This document shows, piece after piece, positions 23,375-31,474 of a stretch of 64,000 bases of DNA (its first letter is position 1; each line of letters starts with the position of its first letter). The notes beneath the pieces were generated by a model. That model had not been told where the DNA came from and made no database searches. It saw only the letters and a list, made by a program, of their open reading frames with translations. Both the position numbers and the translations under genes were made by a program. Source of the stretch: an uncultured Gemmiger sp. (GTDB lineage Bacteria > Bacillota > Clostridia > Oscillospirales > Ruminococcaceae). The stretch lies in the NCBI GenBank assembly GCA_944388215.1, contig CALXHT010000004.1:1-64000 (forward strand), given 5' to 3'.

Positions 23375-25795
23375 ATGCTCATTCTCACGATTTTTCTCAC
23401 GCTGCTCATGGCAGCACTGTCCGCCTGGGTGCCTGCCCGCCTGGAAGGGCGGCACATGGACCGCGGCGATCTTCTGTGCGGCCCCGGGCTGGCTGCGGCG
23501 GTCTGGATCTGGGCTTGCTGCATCTACTCTAAACCGGGCCTGACGGTGGATTTTGACGCATTCCGGGCGGCGGGCATCACCGGCATGGTGCTGTGGGCCT
23601 GCGCCGTGGCAGGCGGTTTCCGGGTGCGGCACCGCCTGGCAAAGTTCCGCAGGGCGGCGGCCGTCGGCCTGCTGGTGGTGCTGGCACTGGGGCTGGAAGT
23701 GTTTGTCTGCAACCTGAACGTCTGGGCCACCCACAGCTATACGCCGGTGGACCTGCGCCCCTATCTCACCGAGGATGCCGACCCGGAGGTCCCGCTGACA
23801 CTGGACGAGGAACACAACACCCTGACCTTTGCGGGACTGGACCGGGAACTGTACAACCTGCAGCTGGCGGGCCTTGTCTACCAGTACGACGGCCCCCATC
23901 CCGAGGTGCAGAATCCGCTGTTCACCCTGACGGTGTCGGCTACCGATGAAGCCAGTTCGGCCTCCCGCCAGAGCTGGCCCTGGCAGGTGGCGGTGAAAGC
24001 CGAGCGCAGCCTGACCCGCAGCCTGGATCTCTCCGGCAAGGCGTCCACGCTGACGCTGACCGGCAACGCTTATGCGGGGGAATACCGCCAGTACCCGCTT
24101 ACGTATACGCTGCAGACGGTCTATGCCAATGTGCCGCGGCCGCTGGACTTCTCGGCGGTGCGGTTCGCCGCGCTGTTTGCCCTGCTGGGGGCGGCGTTCG
24201 CCCTGCGCCCGGCCAGCGCACTCTGGCGGGATGCCTACCTGGAGCACACCCGGCGCTATCGCCCGGCGGTGGTGCTGGTCATGGGCGTACTGGCGGTGCT
24301 GACCTTCCTGGCGCCTTTCGCTGACCGGTTCAATGCCGGGGTGGCCACCTCCTTTTACAACACCGCCAGCTGGGACGGGGAGAGCCGCATCACCTTCACC
24401 AAGCATATCAACGGGGAGGTCAGCGATACGGCGGCTCAGTACGGTGCCCTGGCCCACAGCCTGTTGAACGGGCGGCTGGACCTGGAACTGGACCCGCCGG
24501 CCGCCATGGCCGCCATGGAAAATCCCTACGACACCGCCGCCCGGCAGGAAGCCGCCCCCGATGCCCTGTGGGATGTGGCCTACTATGGGGGCCGCTACTA
24601 TGTCTATTTCGGGCTGGTGCCCTGTCTGCTGTTCCAGCTGCCCTTTGAAGCGCTGACCGGTGTCAGGGACCTGCCGCCCAGCCTGCCCATGATCCTGCTG
24701 GCCTGGCTGATGATCTGGGCCTCCTTCGGCTGTGTCAAACAGGCGCTGCGCCGCTGGTTCCCCCGGGCCAGCGCGGCGGCTTATCTGCTGGCAGCCACCG
24801 GCATGGCAGCGGGCAGCCAGATCTGGTATCTGCTGCTGCGCCCGTCGGTTTATGAGTATGCGATTCTCAGCGGCGCGGCCTTTGTGCTGCTGGGACTGTG
24901 GCAGTGGCTGCTGGCCGCCAATACCCCGACGGAAAAACGCGCCCGACTGGTCTTCCATCTGGTGCTGGGCAGTCTCTGCATTGCCCTGGTGGCCGGGTGC
25001 CGCCCCCAGATGGAAGTCTTCGCCGTGCTGGCGCTGCCCATCTTCTGGAAGCGGTATGTCACCGGCAAGCGGCTGGTCAGCCGCGCCGGGGCGGGGGAGG
25101 CCGCAGCCTTTCTGCTTCCGGTCATCGCCGTGGCGGCGGTGCTTCTGTGGTACAATGCCGCCCGGTTCGATTCACCCTTTGACTTTGGCGCCACCTACAA
25201 CCTGACCAGCAACGATATGACCCGCAGAGGCTTCAGCGTGGGGCGGGCGGCTCCGGCTGTGGTGACCTTCCTGTTCAGCGTGCCGGGATTCAGCACGGTG
25301 TTCCCCTATCTCAGCGCCACCCGGATGGACACCAACTATATGGGACTGACCATCACCGAACTGTTCTACGGCGGTGCCTTTGTCTGCCTGCCCTTCCTGT
25401 GGGGGCTGACAGTGCTGCCCCTGGCCCGGAAGCGGCTGCAGAAATACCGGGATCTGCGGGGCATGCTGCGGGGCATTTTGTTGGTCATGGTGCTTCTGGT
25501 GGTGGTGGACTGCGAGATGGCCGGTGTGCTGTATCGCTACCAGAGCGACTGGCTGGGACCGCTGCTGCTGGCGGGGGCACTGGCCTGGCTGCTGGCGGAA
25601 CAGGTCCTGCAGGACCATGCCGCCCAGCCCGGCATCGCAGCCTTGCAGGGGCTCTATCGCCGGGCACTGCCGCTGGCGGTGCTGGCGGGAGCCGCCTATA
25701 ATTTCTGCGTTTATTTCGCGGCGGAACCCGGACTGCTCGGACAGAATCCGTCGCTCTATCAGACGGTAAGCCGCCTCGTCCAGTTCTGGCTGTGA
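23375..25795 (+). CDS. large polytopic membrane protein, possible GT-C-type glycosyltransferase
   Basis: An 806-residue protein with roughly 14 hydrophobic segments. AGGGGAA precedes the ATG at 23375. N-terminal helices (residues 1-110) are followed by an outward beta-rich domain of about 160 residues (VDLRPYLTEDADPEVPLTLDEEHNTL onward), then helices again, the loop DVAYYGGRYYVYFGLVPCLLFQLPFE and more helices to the end. The helix/large-loop plan and the YGGRYYVYFGLVP type motif recall GT-C enzymes such as the PMT/ArnT group, but no decisive DE/DD donor motif was found. Follows uvrC without its own clear promoter; the function is not established. Confidence 0.6.
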   Translation: MLILTIFLTLLMAALSAWVPARLEGRHMDRGDLLCGPGLAAAVWIWACCIYSKPGLTVDFDAFRAAGITGMVLWACAVAGGFRVRHRLAKFRRAAAVGLLVVLALGLEVFVCNLNVWATHSYTPVDLRPYLTEDADPEVPLTLDEEHNTLTFAGLDRELYNLQLAGLVYQYDGPHPEVQNPLFTLTVSATDEASSASRQSWPWQVAVKAERSLTRSLDLSGKASTLTLTGNAYAGEYRQYPLTYTLQTVYANVPRPLDFSAVRFAALFALLGAAFALRPASALWRDAYLEHTRRYRPAVVLVMGVLAVLTFLAPFADRFNAGVATSFYNTASWDGESRITFTKHINGEVSDTAAQYGALAHSLLNGRLDLELDPPAAMAAMENPYDTAARQEAAPDALWDVAYYGGRYYVYFGLVPCLLFQLPFEALTGVRDLPPSLPMILLAWLMIWASFGCVKQALRRWFPRASAAAYLLAATGMAAGSQIWYLLLRPSVYEYAILSGAAFVLLGLWQWLLAANTPTEKRARLVFHLVLGSLCIALVAGCRPQMEVFAVLALPIFWKRYVTGKRLVSRAGAGEAAAFLLPVIAVAAVLLWYNAARFDSPFDFGATYNLTSNDMTRRGFSVGRAAPAVVTFLFSVPGFSTVFPYLSATRMDTNYMGLTITELFYGGAFVCLPFLWGLTVLPLARKRLQKYRDLRGMLRGILLVMVLLVVVDCEMAGVLYRYQSDWLGPLLLAGALAWLLAEQVLQDHAAQPGIAALQGLYRRALPLAVLAGAAYNFCVYFAAEPGLLGQNPSLYQTVSRLVQFWL

Positions 25796-25806
25796 CGGCG
25801 GCTGAC

Positions 25807-25843
25807 AAGGCCTTTCCGGATGTTTCCGGAAGGGCCTTTTTCC
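25807..25843 (+). terminator. terminator after the large membrane protein gene
   Basis: A 14-bp stem (25807-25820 with 25825-25838, one T-G pair), TGTT loop, T-run. Confidence 0.85.
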
Positions 25844-25872
25844 TTGCATAATCGACGTGGAGCCTCTATAAT
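25844..25872 (+). promoter_or_regulatory. promoter of the YesN/YesM-type operon
   Basis: TTGCAT (25844-25849) and TATAAT (25867-25872) with a 17-bp spacer; the -35 begins one base after the previous terminator ends. Confidence 0.8.
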
Positions 25873-25900
25873 AAAGGCAGCAAACGAAGGAGAAAAACCA

Positions 25901-27166
25901 ATGGCTGACAAAAACATTTACACGGTGGTCGTGGCTGACGACGAGGGCGAACTGCGGGAGGCGGTCTGCACCATGACGCCCTGGGAGGCCCTGGGGTTCC
26001 ACCTGGTGGGCAGCGCCAGCAACGGCCTGGATGCGCTGGAACTGGTGGAGCGGCTGGAACCGGATCTGCTGCTCACCGATATTCGGATGCCGTTCATCTC
26101 GGGCATTGAGCTGGCCCGGCAGGTGCGCGAGATCCGTCCCGCCATGCACATTGCCTTTTTGAGCGGTTATGATGATTTTGAGTACGCCAAGCAGGCCATT
26201 CAGTACAACATCATCAGCTATATGCTCAAGCCGCTGACCATGGATGGTCTGGCCGCGGAACTCAAGGCCATCCACGAGAAGATTGACCAGCGGTATGCCA
26301 GTCTGCGCCGCAGCGATGACAAGCAGGCCGACCAGGCTGCGTTTCTGATCCCGCTGGTGCTGGAACATTATGACGGCGCCCCCGAGGGGCTGGAAAATTC
26401 TCTGCGGGAAAACGCGGCGGCCTGCGGTCTGCTGCGCGGTGTGGATGACCGCGGCCTGCTGGTGGTCCTGACCGCCGTGATGGCGGACGGCACGCCCTGC
26501 AAGCCGGGGGTGGTCCGTCTGGTGGAGCAGCTGGCCAACAAGTATCTGCGTCATTTTGTCTTTCTGTCCAGCGGCCGGGTGGTGGCGGTTCTCATCGGCA
26601 ACCCGTCGGACTTCGATGAATATCTGCACATCCTGGCGGATGAGATCTGCCAGCTCACCGAGCGTGCGCTGGATGAGCGGGTGTTTGTGGGGGTGGGACG
26701 GCCTGTATCCCGGTTCCTGCAGCTTAATGTGGCCTACCGTCAGGCGCTGGCGGCACTGCACGCGGCGGAGGAAAGCGAGGGCGGCGTCAGCTTTACGGCG
26801 GACAGCCGCAAGGGGGGCGGTCTGTGCGAGCGCGCCCTGGAGATCATCGAACAGCACTATATGGACGAGGACCTTTCGCTGGCTTCCCTGAGTGCCATGC
26901 TGGATGTGAGTCCCAACCATCTCAGCGCCTGCATCAAGAAAACGGCAGGGGAGACCTTCATCAACATTCTGGTGCGCCGCCGGATGGAAGCCGCCCAGAA
27001 ACTGCTGCTCACCACCGATCTGCAGGTGCAGGAGATCGCCCGCCGCTGCGGCTATTCCGACCAGCACTATTTCAGCTACTGCTTTAAAAAATACAGCGGC
27101 ACTTCGCCGGGGGCGCTGCGGCGGCAGCGCGCCGCCCAGGCGGCCGGGGAAGGGGCTGTCTCATGA
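25901..27166 (+). CDS. YesN-type response regulator with AraC-family output domain
   Basis: A 421-residue response regulator. Residues 5-125 are a receiver domain with acidic pocket ADDE (13-15), phospho-acceptor Asp60 in LLLTDIRMP, and Lys in MLKPLT. Residues about 315-415 are an AraC-type double helix-turn-helix (DLSLASLSAMLDVSPNHLS and EIARRCGYSDQHYFSYCFKKYSGTSP), the DNA-binding output. The middle region (130-310) is a poorly conserved linker seen in YesN proteins. The gene overlaps the histidine kinase by 4 nt, so they are one system. Regulated genes are probably sugar-transport genes elsewhere. Confidence 0.92.
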   Translation: MADKNIYTVVVADDEGELREAVCTMTPWEALGFHLVGSASNGLDALELVERLEPDLLLTDIRMPFISGIELARQVREIRPAMHIAFLSGYDDFEYAKQAIQYNIISYMLKPLTMDGLAAELKAIHEKIDQRYASLRRSDDKQADQAAFLIPLVLEHYDGAPEGLENSLRENAAACGLLRGVDDRGLLVVLTAVMADGTPCKPGVVRLVEQLANKYLRHFVFLSSGRVVAVLIGNPSDFDEYLHILADEICQLTERALDERVFVGVGRPVSRFLQLNVAYRQALAALHAAEESEGGVSFTADSRKGGGLCERALEIIEQHYMDEDLSLASLSAMLDVSPNHLSACIKKTAGETFINILVRRRMEAAQKLLLTTDLQVQEIARRCGYSDQHYFSYCFKKYSGTSPGALRRQRAAQAAGEGAVS

Positions 27167-28887
27167 AGCGGCCCTGCCGTCCGCCCCGTACAGCCCCGCT
27201 GATCGTCATCCTGATCACGGCGGTGGCAGCGGTGACGCTGCTGCTCTGCGCGGGCACCTTCCTGCAGAGCTACCGGGCTTCGGTGGTGCTGAGCGCCCGT
27301 ACCAGCAGCGCCCAGGCGGTCAGTCAGGTGGTGGGGACCGTCAGCAACTACGTGGACAATCTGGAAGAGACGGTCAGCGATGTGATGGAGGCGATGAACA
27401 CCCCGGCGGAAACCCGGGACGCCTATCTCAATGCCTGGCTGAACGCCCGCAGCGAGGTGGTGGCGGTCACCACCTACGCCGCCGACGGGACCATGCAGGA
27501 CTGCTGGGCCCTGGGACACAGCCCGCGGGCGGTGATTTTCCGCAATCTTTCCTTTGATCTGAGCATGGCCCAGTGGTACGACGAAGGCTATATCAGTTCT
27601 CCCCACGTGGAATCCATCTTTGAAGGGTATTATCCCTGGGTGGTCACGGTGGTCCGTCCCATGCCGGCGGGCAGCAGTGCCAGCTGGGTGGCGGTGGACG
27701 TGCGTTTTTCCGGGCTGGGCGCCAGCATCAACGGTGTGGGCATCGGGCAACACGGTTACTGTTACCTGATGGATGAAGGCGGCAATATGGTGTACCATCC
27801 CCAGCAGCAGCTGCTGTATGCCGGCATCAAGAGCGAGGAAGTGGCCCGTCTGGCCGAACTTGCGGACGGCACCTATGTGGAGGATACAATCATCTACAGT
27901 CTGCAGAATGTGCCGGACAGCAACTGGCGTGTGGTGGGTGTCAGCTACATCGACGAGACGGTGAACCAGAGTTTCTGGCAGATGGTCCGCATCACGGTGG
28001 CTTCTTCGCTGCTGATTCTGGCCGCGGCACTGCTGGCAGGCTGGATCATCTCCCATCTGCTCAGCCGCCCGCTGCAAAAGCTGGAAAATGCCATGGAGCA
28101 GTTTGAACAGAACGCCGACGGCTTCACCTACACGCCGGTGGCCGGCACCCGGGAAGTGCAGGAACTTTCGGATTCCTTCGGCCACATGGTGGGGCGGATC
28201 CAGAAGCTCATGACCACCGTGCGGGAAGAGGAAATCGATCTGCGCAAGACAGAGCTCAAGGCGCTGCAGGCGCAGATCAACCCGCATTTTCTGTACAACA
28301 CACTGGATTCCATCGCCTGGATGTGCGAGCGTGGCAAAAATGCCGACGCCGTCAAGATGGTCCATGCGCTGGCGCGGCTGTTCCGCATCAGCATCAGCCG
28401 CGGCCATGAACTCATCCCCATCGAGAAGGAACTGCAGCATGCGGAGGCCTATCTGCTGATCCAGAAATTCCGCTACAAAAACCAGTTCACCTACCATTTC
28501 TCGGTGGATGAAAGCTGCCTGCACTGTCTGTGCAACAAGATCACGCTGCAGCCCATCATCGAGAACGCCATTGCCCACGGGCTGGACCTGCTGGTGGAAC
28601 CGGGCCATATTGAGATCGAAGTCTGTTCCGACGGGGAGGATATCCTGTTCCGAGTCATCGATGACGGCATCGGCATGTCCCGGGAGCAGGTGGAAAATCT
28701 GCTGAAGAAGGGGCCCAGCGACCGTACCGGCATCGGCATCAAGAATGTGAATGACCGTCTGCGCATTTACTTTGGCCCGCAGTACGGCATATCCATCGAA
28801 AGCGTCCCCGACGAGGGAACCACTGTGACGATCCGGATGCCGCGGGTACCGGAGGACCGGGAGGGCGAGTATGACAAAGCAAAGTAA
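27163..28887 (+). CDS. YesM-type sensor histidine kinase
   Basis: A 574-residue membrane kinase. Two membrane segments (about 12-32 and 276-298) flank a large outward sensor domain of the Cache type. A HAMP follows (about 299-350), then the His_kinase domain with the phospho-acceptor His375 in ALQAQINPHFLYNTLDSI, the LytS/YesM hallmark, and an HATPase domain with ITLQPIIENAIAHG (N box) and VIDDGIGM (G1). This class works with AraC-type YesN regulators. Overlaps the next gene by 17 nt, so the binding protein is made from the same mRNA. Confidence 0.93.
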   Translation: MKRPCRPPRTAPLIVILITAVAAVTLLLCAGTFLQSYRASVVLSARTSSAQAVSQVVGTVSNYVDNLEETVSDVMEAMNTPAETRDAYLNAWLNARSEVVAVTTYAADGTMQDCWALGHSPRAVIFRNLSFDLSMAQWYDEGYISSPHVESIFEGYYPWVVTVVRPMPAGSSASWVAVDVRFSGLGASINGVGIGQHGYCYLMDEGGNMVYHPQQQLLYAGIKSEEVARLAELADGTYVEDTIIYSLQNVPDSNWRVVGVSYIDETVNQSFWQMVRITVASSLLILAAALLAGWIISHLLSRPLQKLENAMEQFEQNADGFTYTPVAGTREVQELSDSFGHMVGRIQKLMTTVREEEIDLRKTELKALQAQINPHFLYNTLDSIAWMCERGKNADAVKMVHALARLFRISISRGHELIPIEKELQHAEAYLLIQKFRYKNQFTYHFSVDESCLHCLCNKITLQPIIENAIAHGLDLLVEPGHIEIEVCSDGEDILFRVIDDGIGMSREQVENLLKKGPSDRTGIGIKNVNDRLRIYFGPQYGISIESVPDEGTTVTIRMPRVPEDREGEYDKAK

Positions 28888-29845
28888 ACGTCTGCCTGCA
28901 CTGCTGGCCGCGCTGTGCCTGCTGGCAGGATGTGCTTCTTCGGGCGCCCAGGTGCCGGAGGAAAACCGCCACAAGGTGGCGCTGGTGGCCAAATCCACCC
29001 AGACCGATTTCTGGAAGGCGGTGTTTGTAGGGGCCCAGGCGGCGGCCACCGAGTACAACATGGATCTGACCATCGATGGACCCGAAACCGAGGAGGATTA
29101 CGAGACCCAGAACCAGATGATCGCCAGAGCGGTGGAGGACGGTGCCCAGGCGCTGGTGTTTTCCGCCATCGACTTTGACGCCAACGCCCCGGCTATTGAG
29201 GCAGCGGCCGACAAGGGTGTGAAGATCGTGGTGATCGATTCGGCGGTCAACACCGAGGATGTGGTCACCTACATCGGCACGGATAACTACAGTGCAGGAC
29301 AGATGGCGGCGCAGGCGGCGCTGGACGGCGTGGAAGGTACCCTGAAAGTGGGCATTGTCAACTATGATGTGAACAGTGCCAACGGGCAGGACCGGGAGCG
29401 CGGCGCCGTGGATACCTTTGCAGGGAGCGGCCGTGCGCAGATTGTGACGACGATCCATACGCTGGCCGAAGCCACCAGCGCCAAAAAGGACACGCTGGAA
29501 ATGCTGCGTGCCCATCCGGAGATCAATGTGGTGCTGGCCTTCAACGAGCCCACCAGTGTGGGCGCCGCCCAGGCGGTGGAGGAGCTGCACTTGCAGAATG
29601 CGCTGTGGATGGTGGCCTTCGATTCCAACCTGGTGACCATTGATGCACTGCAGAGCGGTGTGGTGGATGCCCTGGTCATCCAGAACACCTATGAGATGGG
29701 GTATTTCGGGGTGCAGAGCGCCTACAAGCTGCTCAGCGGCCAGCGCAGTGAAGTGGCAACCCATGTGGATACCGCCACCCGCGTCATCAACCGGGAAAAT
29801 CTGTTTGACCTGGACAGCCAGAAGGTGCTGTTCCCGGTCTCCTGA
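28871..29845 (+). CDS. sugar-type ABC substrate-binding lipoprotein
   Basis: A 324-residue periplasmic-binding-fold protein of the RbsB/Peripla_BP_4 class. Lipobox LLAGC is at residues 16-20 after a short signal peptide, so it is anchored outside. The core VALVAKSTQTDFWKAV begins the first lobe and IVVIDSAVNTEDVVTYIGTDN the hinge-side ligand region of D-sugar-binding members. No permease or ATPase gene is next to it. The gene starts inside the kinase gene, so it probably acts as an extracytoplasmic sensor for this kinase, as known for XylFII with LytS/YesN in clostridia, rather than as a transporter part (inference). Confidence 0.88.
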   Translation: MTKQSKRLPALLAALCLLAGCASSGAQVPEENRHKVALVAKSTQTDFWKAVFVGAQAAATEYNMDLTIDGPETEEDYETQNQMIARAVEDGAQALVFSAIDFDANAPAIEAAADKGVKIVVIDSAVNTEDVVTYIGTDNYSAGQMAAQAALDGVEGTLKVGIVNYDVNSANGQDRERGAVDTFAGSGRAQIVTTIHTLAEATSAKKDTLEMLRAHPEINVVLAFNEPTSVGAAQAVEELHLQNALWMVAFDSNLVTIDALQSGVVDALVIQNTYEMGYFGVQSAYKLLSGQRSEVATHVDTATRVINRENLFDLDSQKVLFPVS

Positions 29846-29854
29846 ACAGCAAAA

Positions 29855-29887
29855 CACCCCGCAGAATTTTCTGCGGGGTGCTTTTTT
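29855..29887 (+). terminator. terminator of the two-component system operon
   Basis: Perfect 11-bp stem CACCCCGCAGA (29855-29865) / TCTGCGGGGTG (29870-29880), followed by CTTTTTT. Confidence 0.9.
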
Positions 29888-29901
29888 GCGAAAAAGCCGG
29901 T

Positions 29902-30480
29902 TTATTTTTGCCGGCGGGGCTTGCGTTTACGCACGCTGTAGCCGAAGGTGCCCAGGCGGCGGCCCAGCGCCAGGTAATCGCCGTGGGAATACACGATAAG
30001 GCGGGCCTTGTTCAGGCAGAGTTTGCCCTCCTCGTTCAGCAGGGATTCATCCACATCCACGGCCACGCATTCGGCCAGGAACAGATCGTGGCTGCCCAGG
30101 GGGATCACCTGCCGGACTTTGCACTCCAGATTGACGGGGCTTTCCGCCAGCAGCACGGTGCCCACCTTGGCGGCGGGAGCGGCGGTCAGGTGCATGGTGG
30201 CAAACTTGTCCACGTCCCGGCCGCTCTTGACGCCGCACCAGTCCACGGCGCGCACCAGGGACTCGGTGGGAAGGTTGACCACGAACTCGCCGCTTTCCTT
30301 GATCAGATGATGGCTGTACCGCTCGGGCCGCACGCTGATGGAGAGCATGGGCGGCTGGGTGCAGATGGTGCCGCACCAGCCCACCGTGATCAGGTTCGGT
30401 TTGTCGGGGCTGCCGCAGCTGACCAGAACCGGCGGTTCGGGGTTGAGCAGGGTGGAACCCTTCCATACCTGACGGCTCAT
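29902..30480 (-). CDS. flavin reductase-like (FMN-binding split-barrel) protein
   Basis: A 192-residue protein of the flavin reductase-like domain family. The motifs PPVLVSCGSPDKPNLITVGW, MLSISVRPERYSHHLIKESGEFVVNLP and a C-terminal basic tail are typical of the group; such proteins bind FMN and often reduce flavins or act as small oxidoreductases. Its ATG overlaps the stop of the glycosyltransferase gene by 4 nt (ATGA), so it is the last gene of that minus-strand operon, although the functional link is not obvious. A very basic tail (RKRKPRR) ends the protein. Confidence 0.87.
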   Translation of the reverse strand: MSRQVWKGSTLLNPEPPVLVSCGSPDKPNLITVGWCGTICTQPPMLSISVRPERYSHHLIKESGEFVVNLPTESLVRAVDWCGVKSGRDVDKFATMHLTAAPAAKVGTVLLAESPVNLECKVRQVIPLGSHDLFLAECVAVDVDESLLNEEGKLCLNKARLIVYSHGDYLALGRRLGTFGYSVRKRKPRRQK

Positions 30481-31463
30481 ACGTCCTCCTCCTTGCTGCG
30501 CTCAAAATTGGGGGTCGTCTCGCTGATGATGTAGCGGGGACGGCGCTTGGTCTCCATATAGATCTTGCCGATATACTCACCGATGACGCCCAGGCAGATC
30601 AGCTGCACGCCGGATACGAAGCAGATGATACTGGTGGTGCTGGCCCAGCCGGACACCGTCATGCCCAGGGCCGCTTCCACCACCGCCCACAGCACGCCGA
30701 TGAAGCTGATCAGCGCCACCAGCACGCCGAACCCGGTGATGAAGCGGATGGGTTTGATGGACAGGCTGGTGATGCCGTCAAAGGCCAGGGAGAGCATCTT
30801 GGACAGGGGATAGTGGCTCTCGCCGGCCAGGCGCTCGTGCCGTTCGTAGGCCACACAGGTGGATTTGAATCCCACCAGCGGCACCATGCCGCGCAAAAAC
30901 AGGTTGACTTCCTTGAAGCGGGCAAACTCCTGCAGGACCCGGGCGCTCATCAGGCGGTAGTCGGCGTGGTTGAAGACCACCTCGGCGCCCATGGCGTTGA
31001 GCAGCTTGTAGAAACTCTCGGCGGTGAACCGCTTGAAGAAGGTGTCGGTGTCCCGCTTGCTGCGCACGCCGTAGACCACGTCGCAGCCGTCCCGGTAGGC
31101 GTCCACCATGCCGTCCATGGCGTTGATGTCGTCCTGACCGTCGCAGTCGATGGAGATGGTGATGTCGCAGCGGTCCTTGGCCTCCATCAGTCCGGCCAGC
31201 ACGGCGTTCTGGTGGCCGCGGTTGCGGCTCTGGCAGATGCCCGCGTAGTGGGGATCGGAGGCGGCCAGCTCGTTGATGATGGCCCAGGTGCGGTCTTTGG
31301 AGCCGTCGTTGACAAAGAGCACCCGGCTGTCGGGGCTGATCTTGCCCGCTGCCGACAGGTCGGTGATCTTCTTCAGAAACTGCGGCGCGGTGATGGGCAG
31401 CACTTCCTGCTCATTGTAGCAGGGGATGATGATGTACAGTACAGGGGTTTGGCGGTTTTCCAT
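30477..31463 (-). CDS. GT2 glycosyltransferase of the bactoprenol/dolichyl-phosphate sugar type
   Basis: A 328-residue enzyme with an N-terminal GT2 catalytic domain (IIIPCYNEQEVLP, then VLFVNDGSKDRTW with the first acid, and TISIDCDGQDD carrying the metal-binding D-x-D-like pair) and two C-terminal membrane helices (about 235-260 and 268-292). This is the GtrB/DPM1-like layout, which transfers a sugar to undecaprenyl phosphate for later use on the outer side of the membrane. It follows the polytopic membrane protein gene by 11 nt, a likely partner enzyme. Confidence 0.9.
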   Translation of the reverse strand: MENRQTPVLYIIIPCYNEQEVLPITAPQFLKKITDLSAAGKISPDSRVLFVNDGSKDRTWAIINELAASDPHYAGICQSRNRGHQNAVLAGLMEAKDRCDITISIDCDGQDDINAMDGMVDAYRDGCDVVYGVRSKRDTDTFFKRFTAESFYKLLNAMGAEVVFNHADYRLMSARVLQEFARFKEVNLFLRGMVPLVGFKSTCVAYERHERLAGESHYPLSKMLSLAFDGITSLSIKPIRFITGFGVLVALISFIGVLWAVVEAALGMTVSGWASTTSIICFVSGVQLICLGVIGEYIGKIYMETKRRPRYIISETTPNFERSKEEDV

Positions 31464-31474
31464 AGCAGTTTACC

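Noticed and set aside
21437-24958. Very long open frame on the minus strand (about 1170 codons) opposite uvrC and the membrane protein gene
   Set aside because: It is a mirror of GC-rich codon usage on the coding strand; the translation shows no known domain, has low-complexity Arg/Gly/Pro composition, and real genes with clear motifs lie on the other strand. The same holds for the long minus-strand frames opposite glgB (6946-9228), ffh (17070-18479), pheT (39695-42232), yebC/kinase (49604-52123) and asnS (61772-63826).
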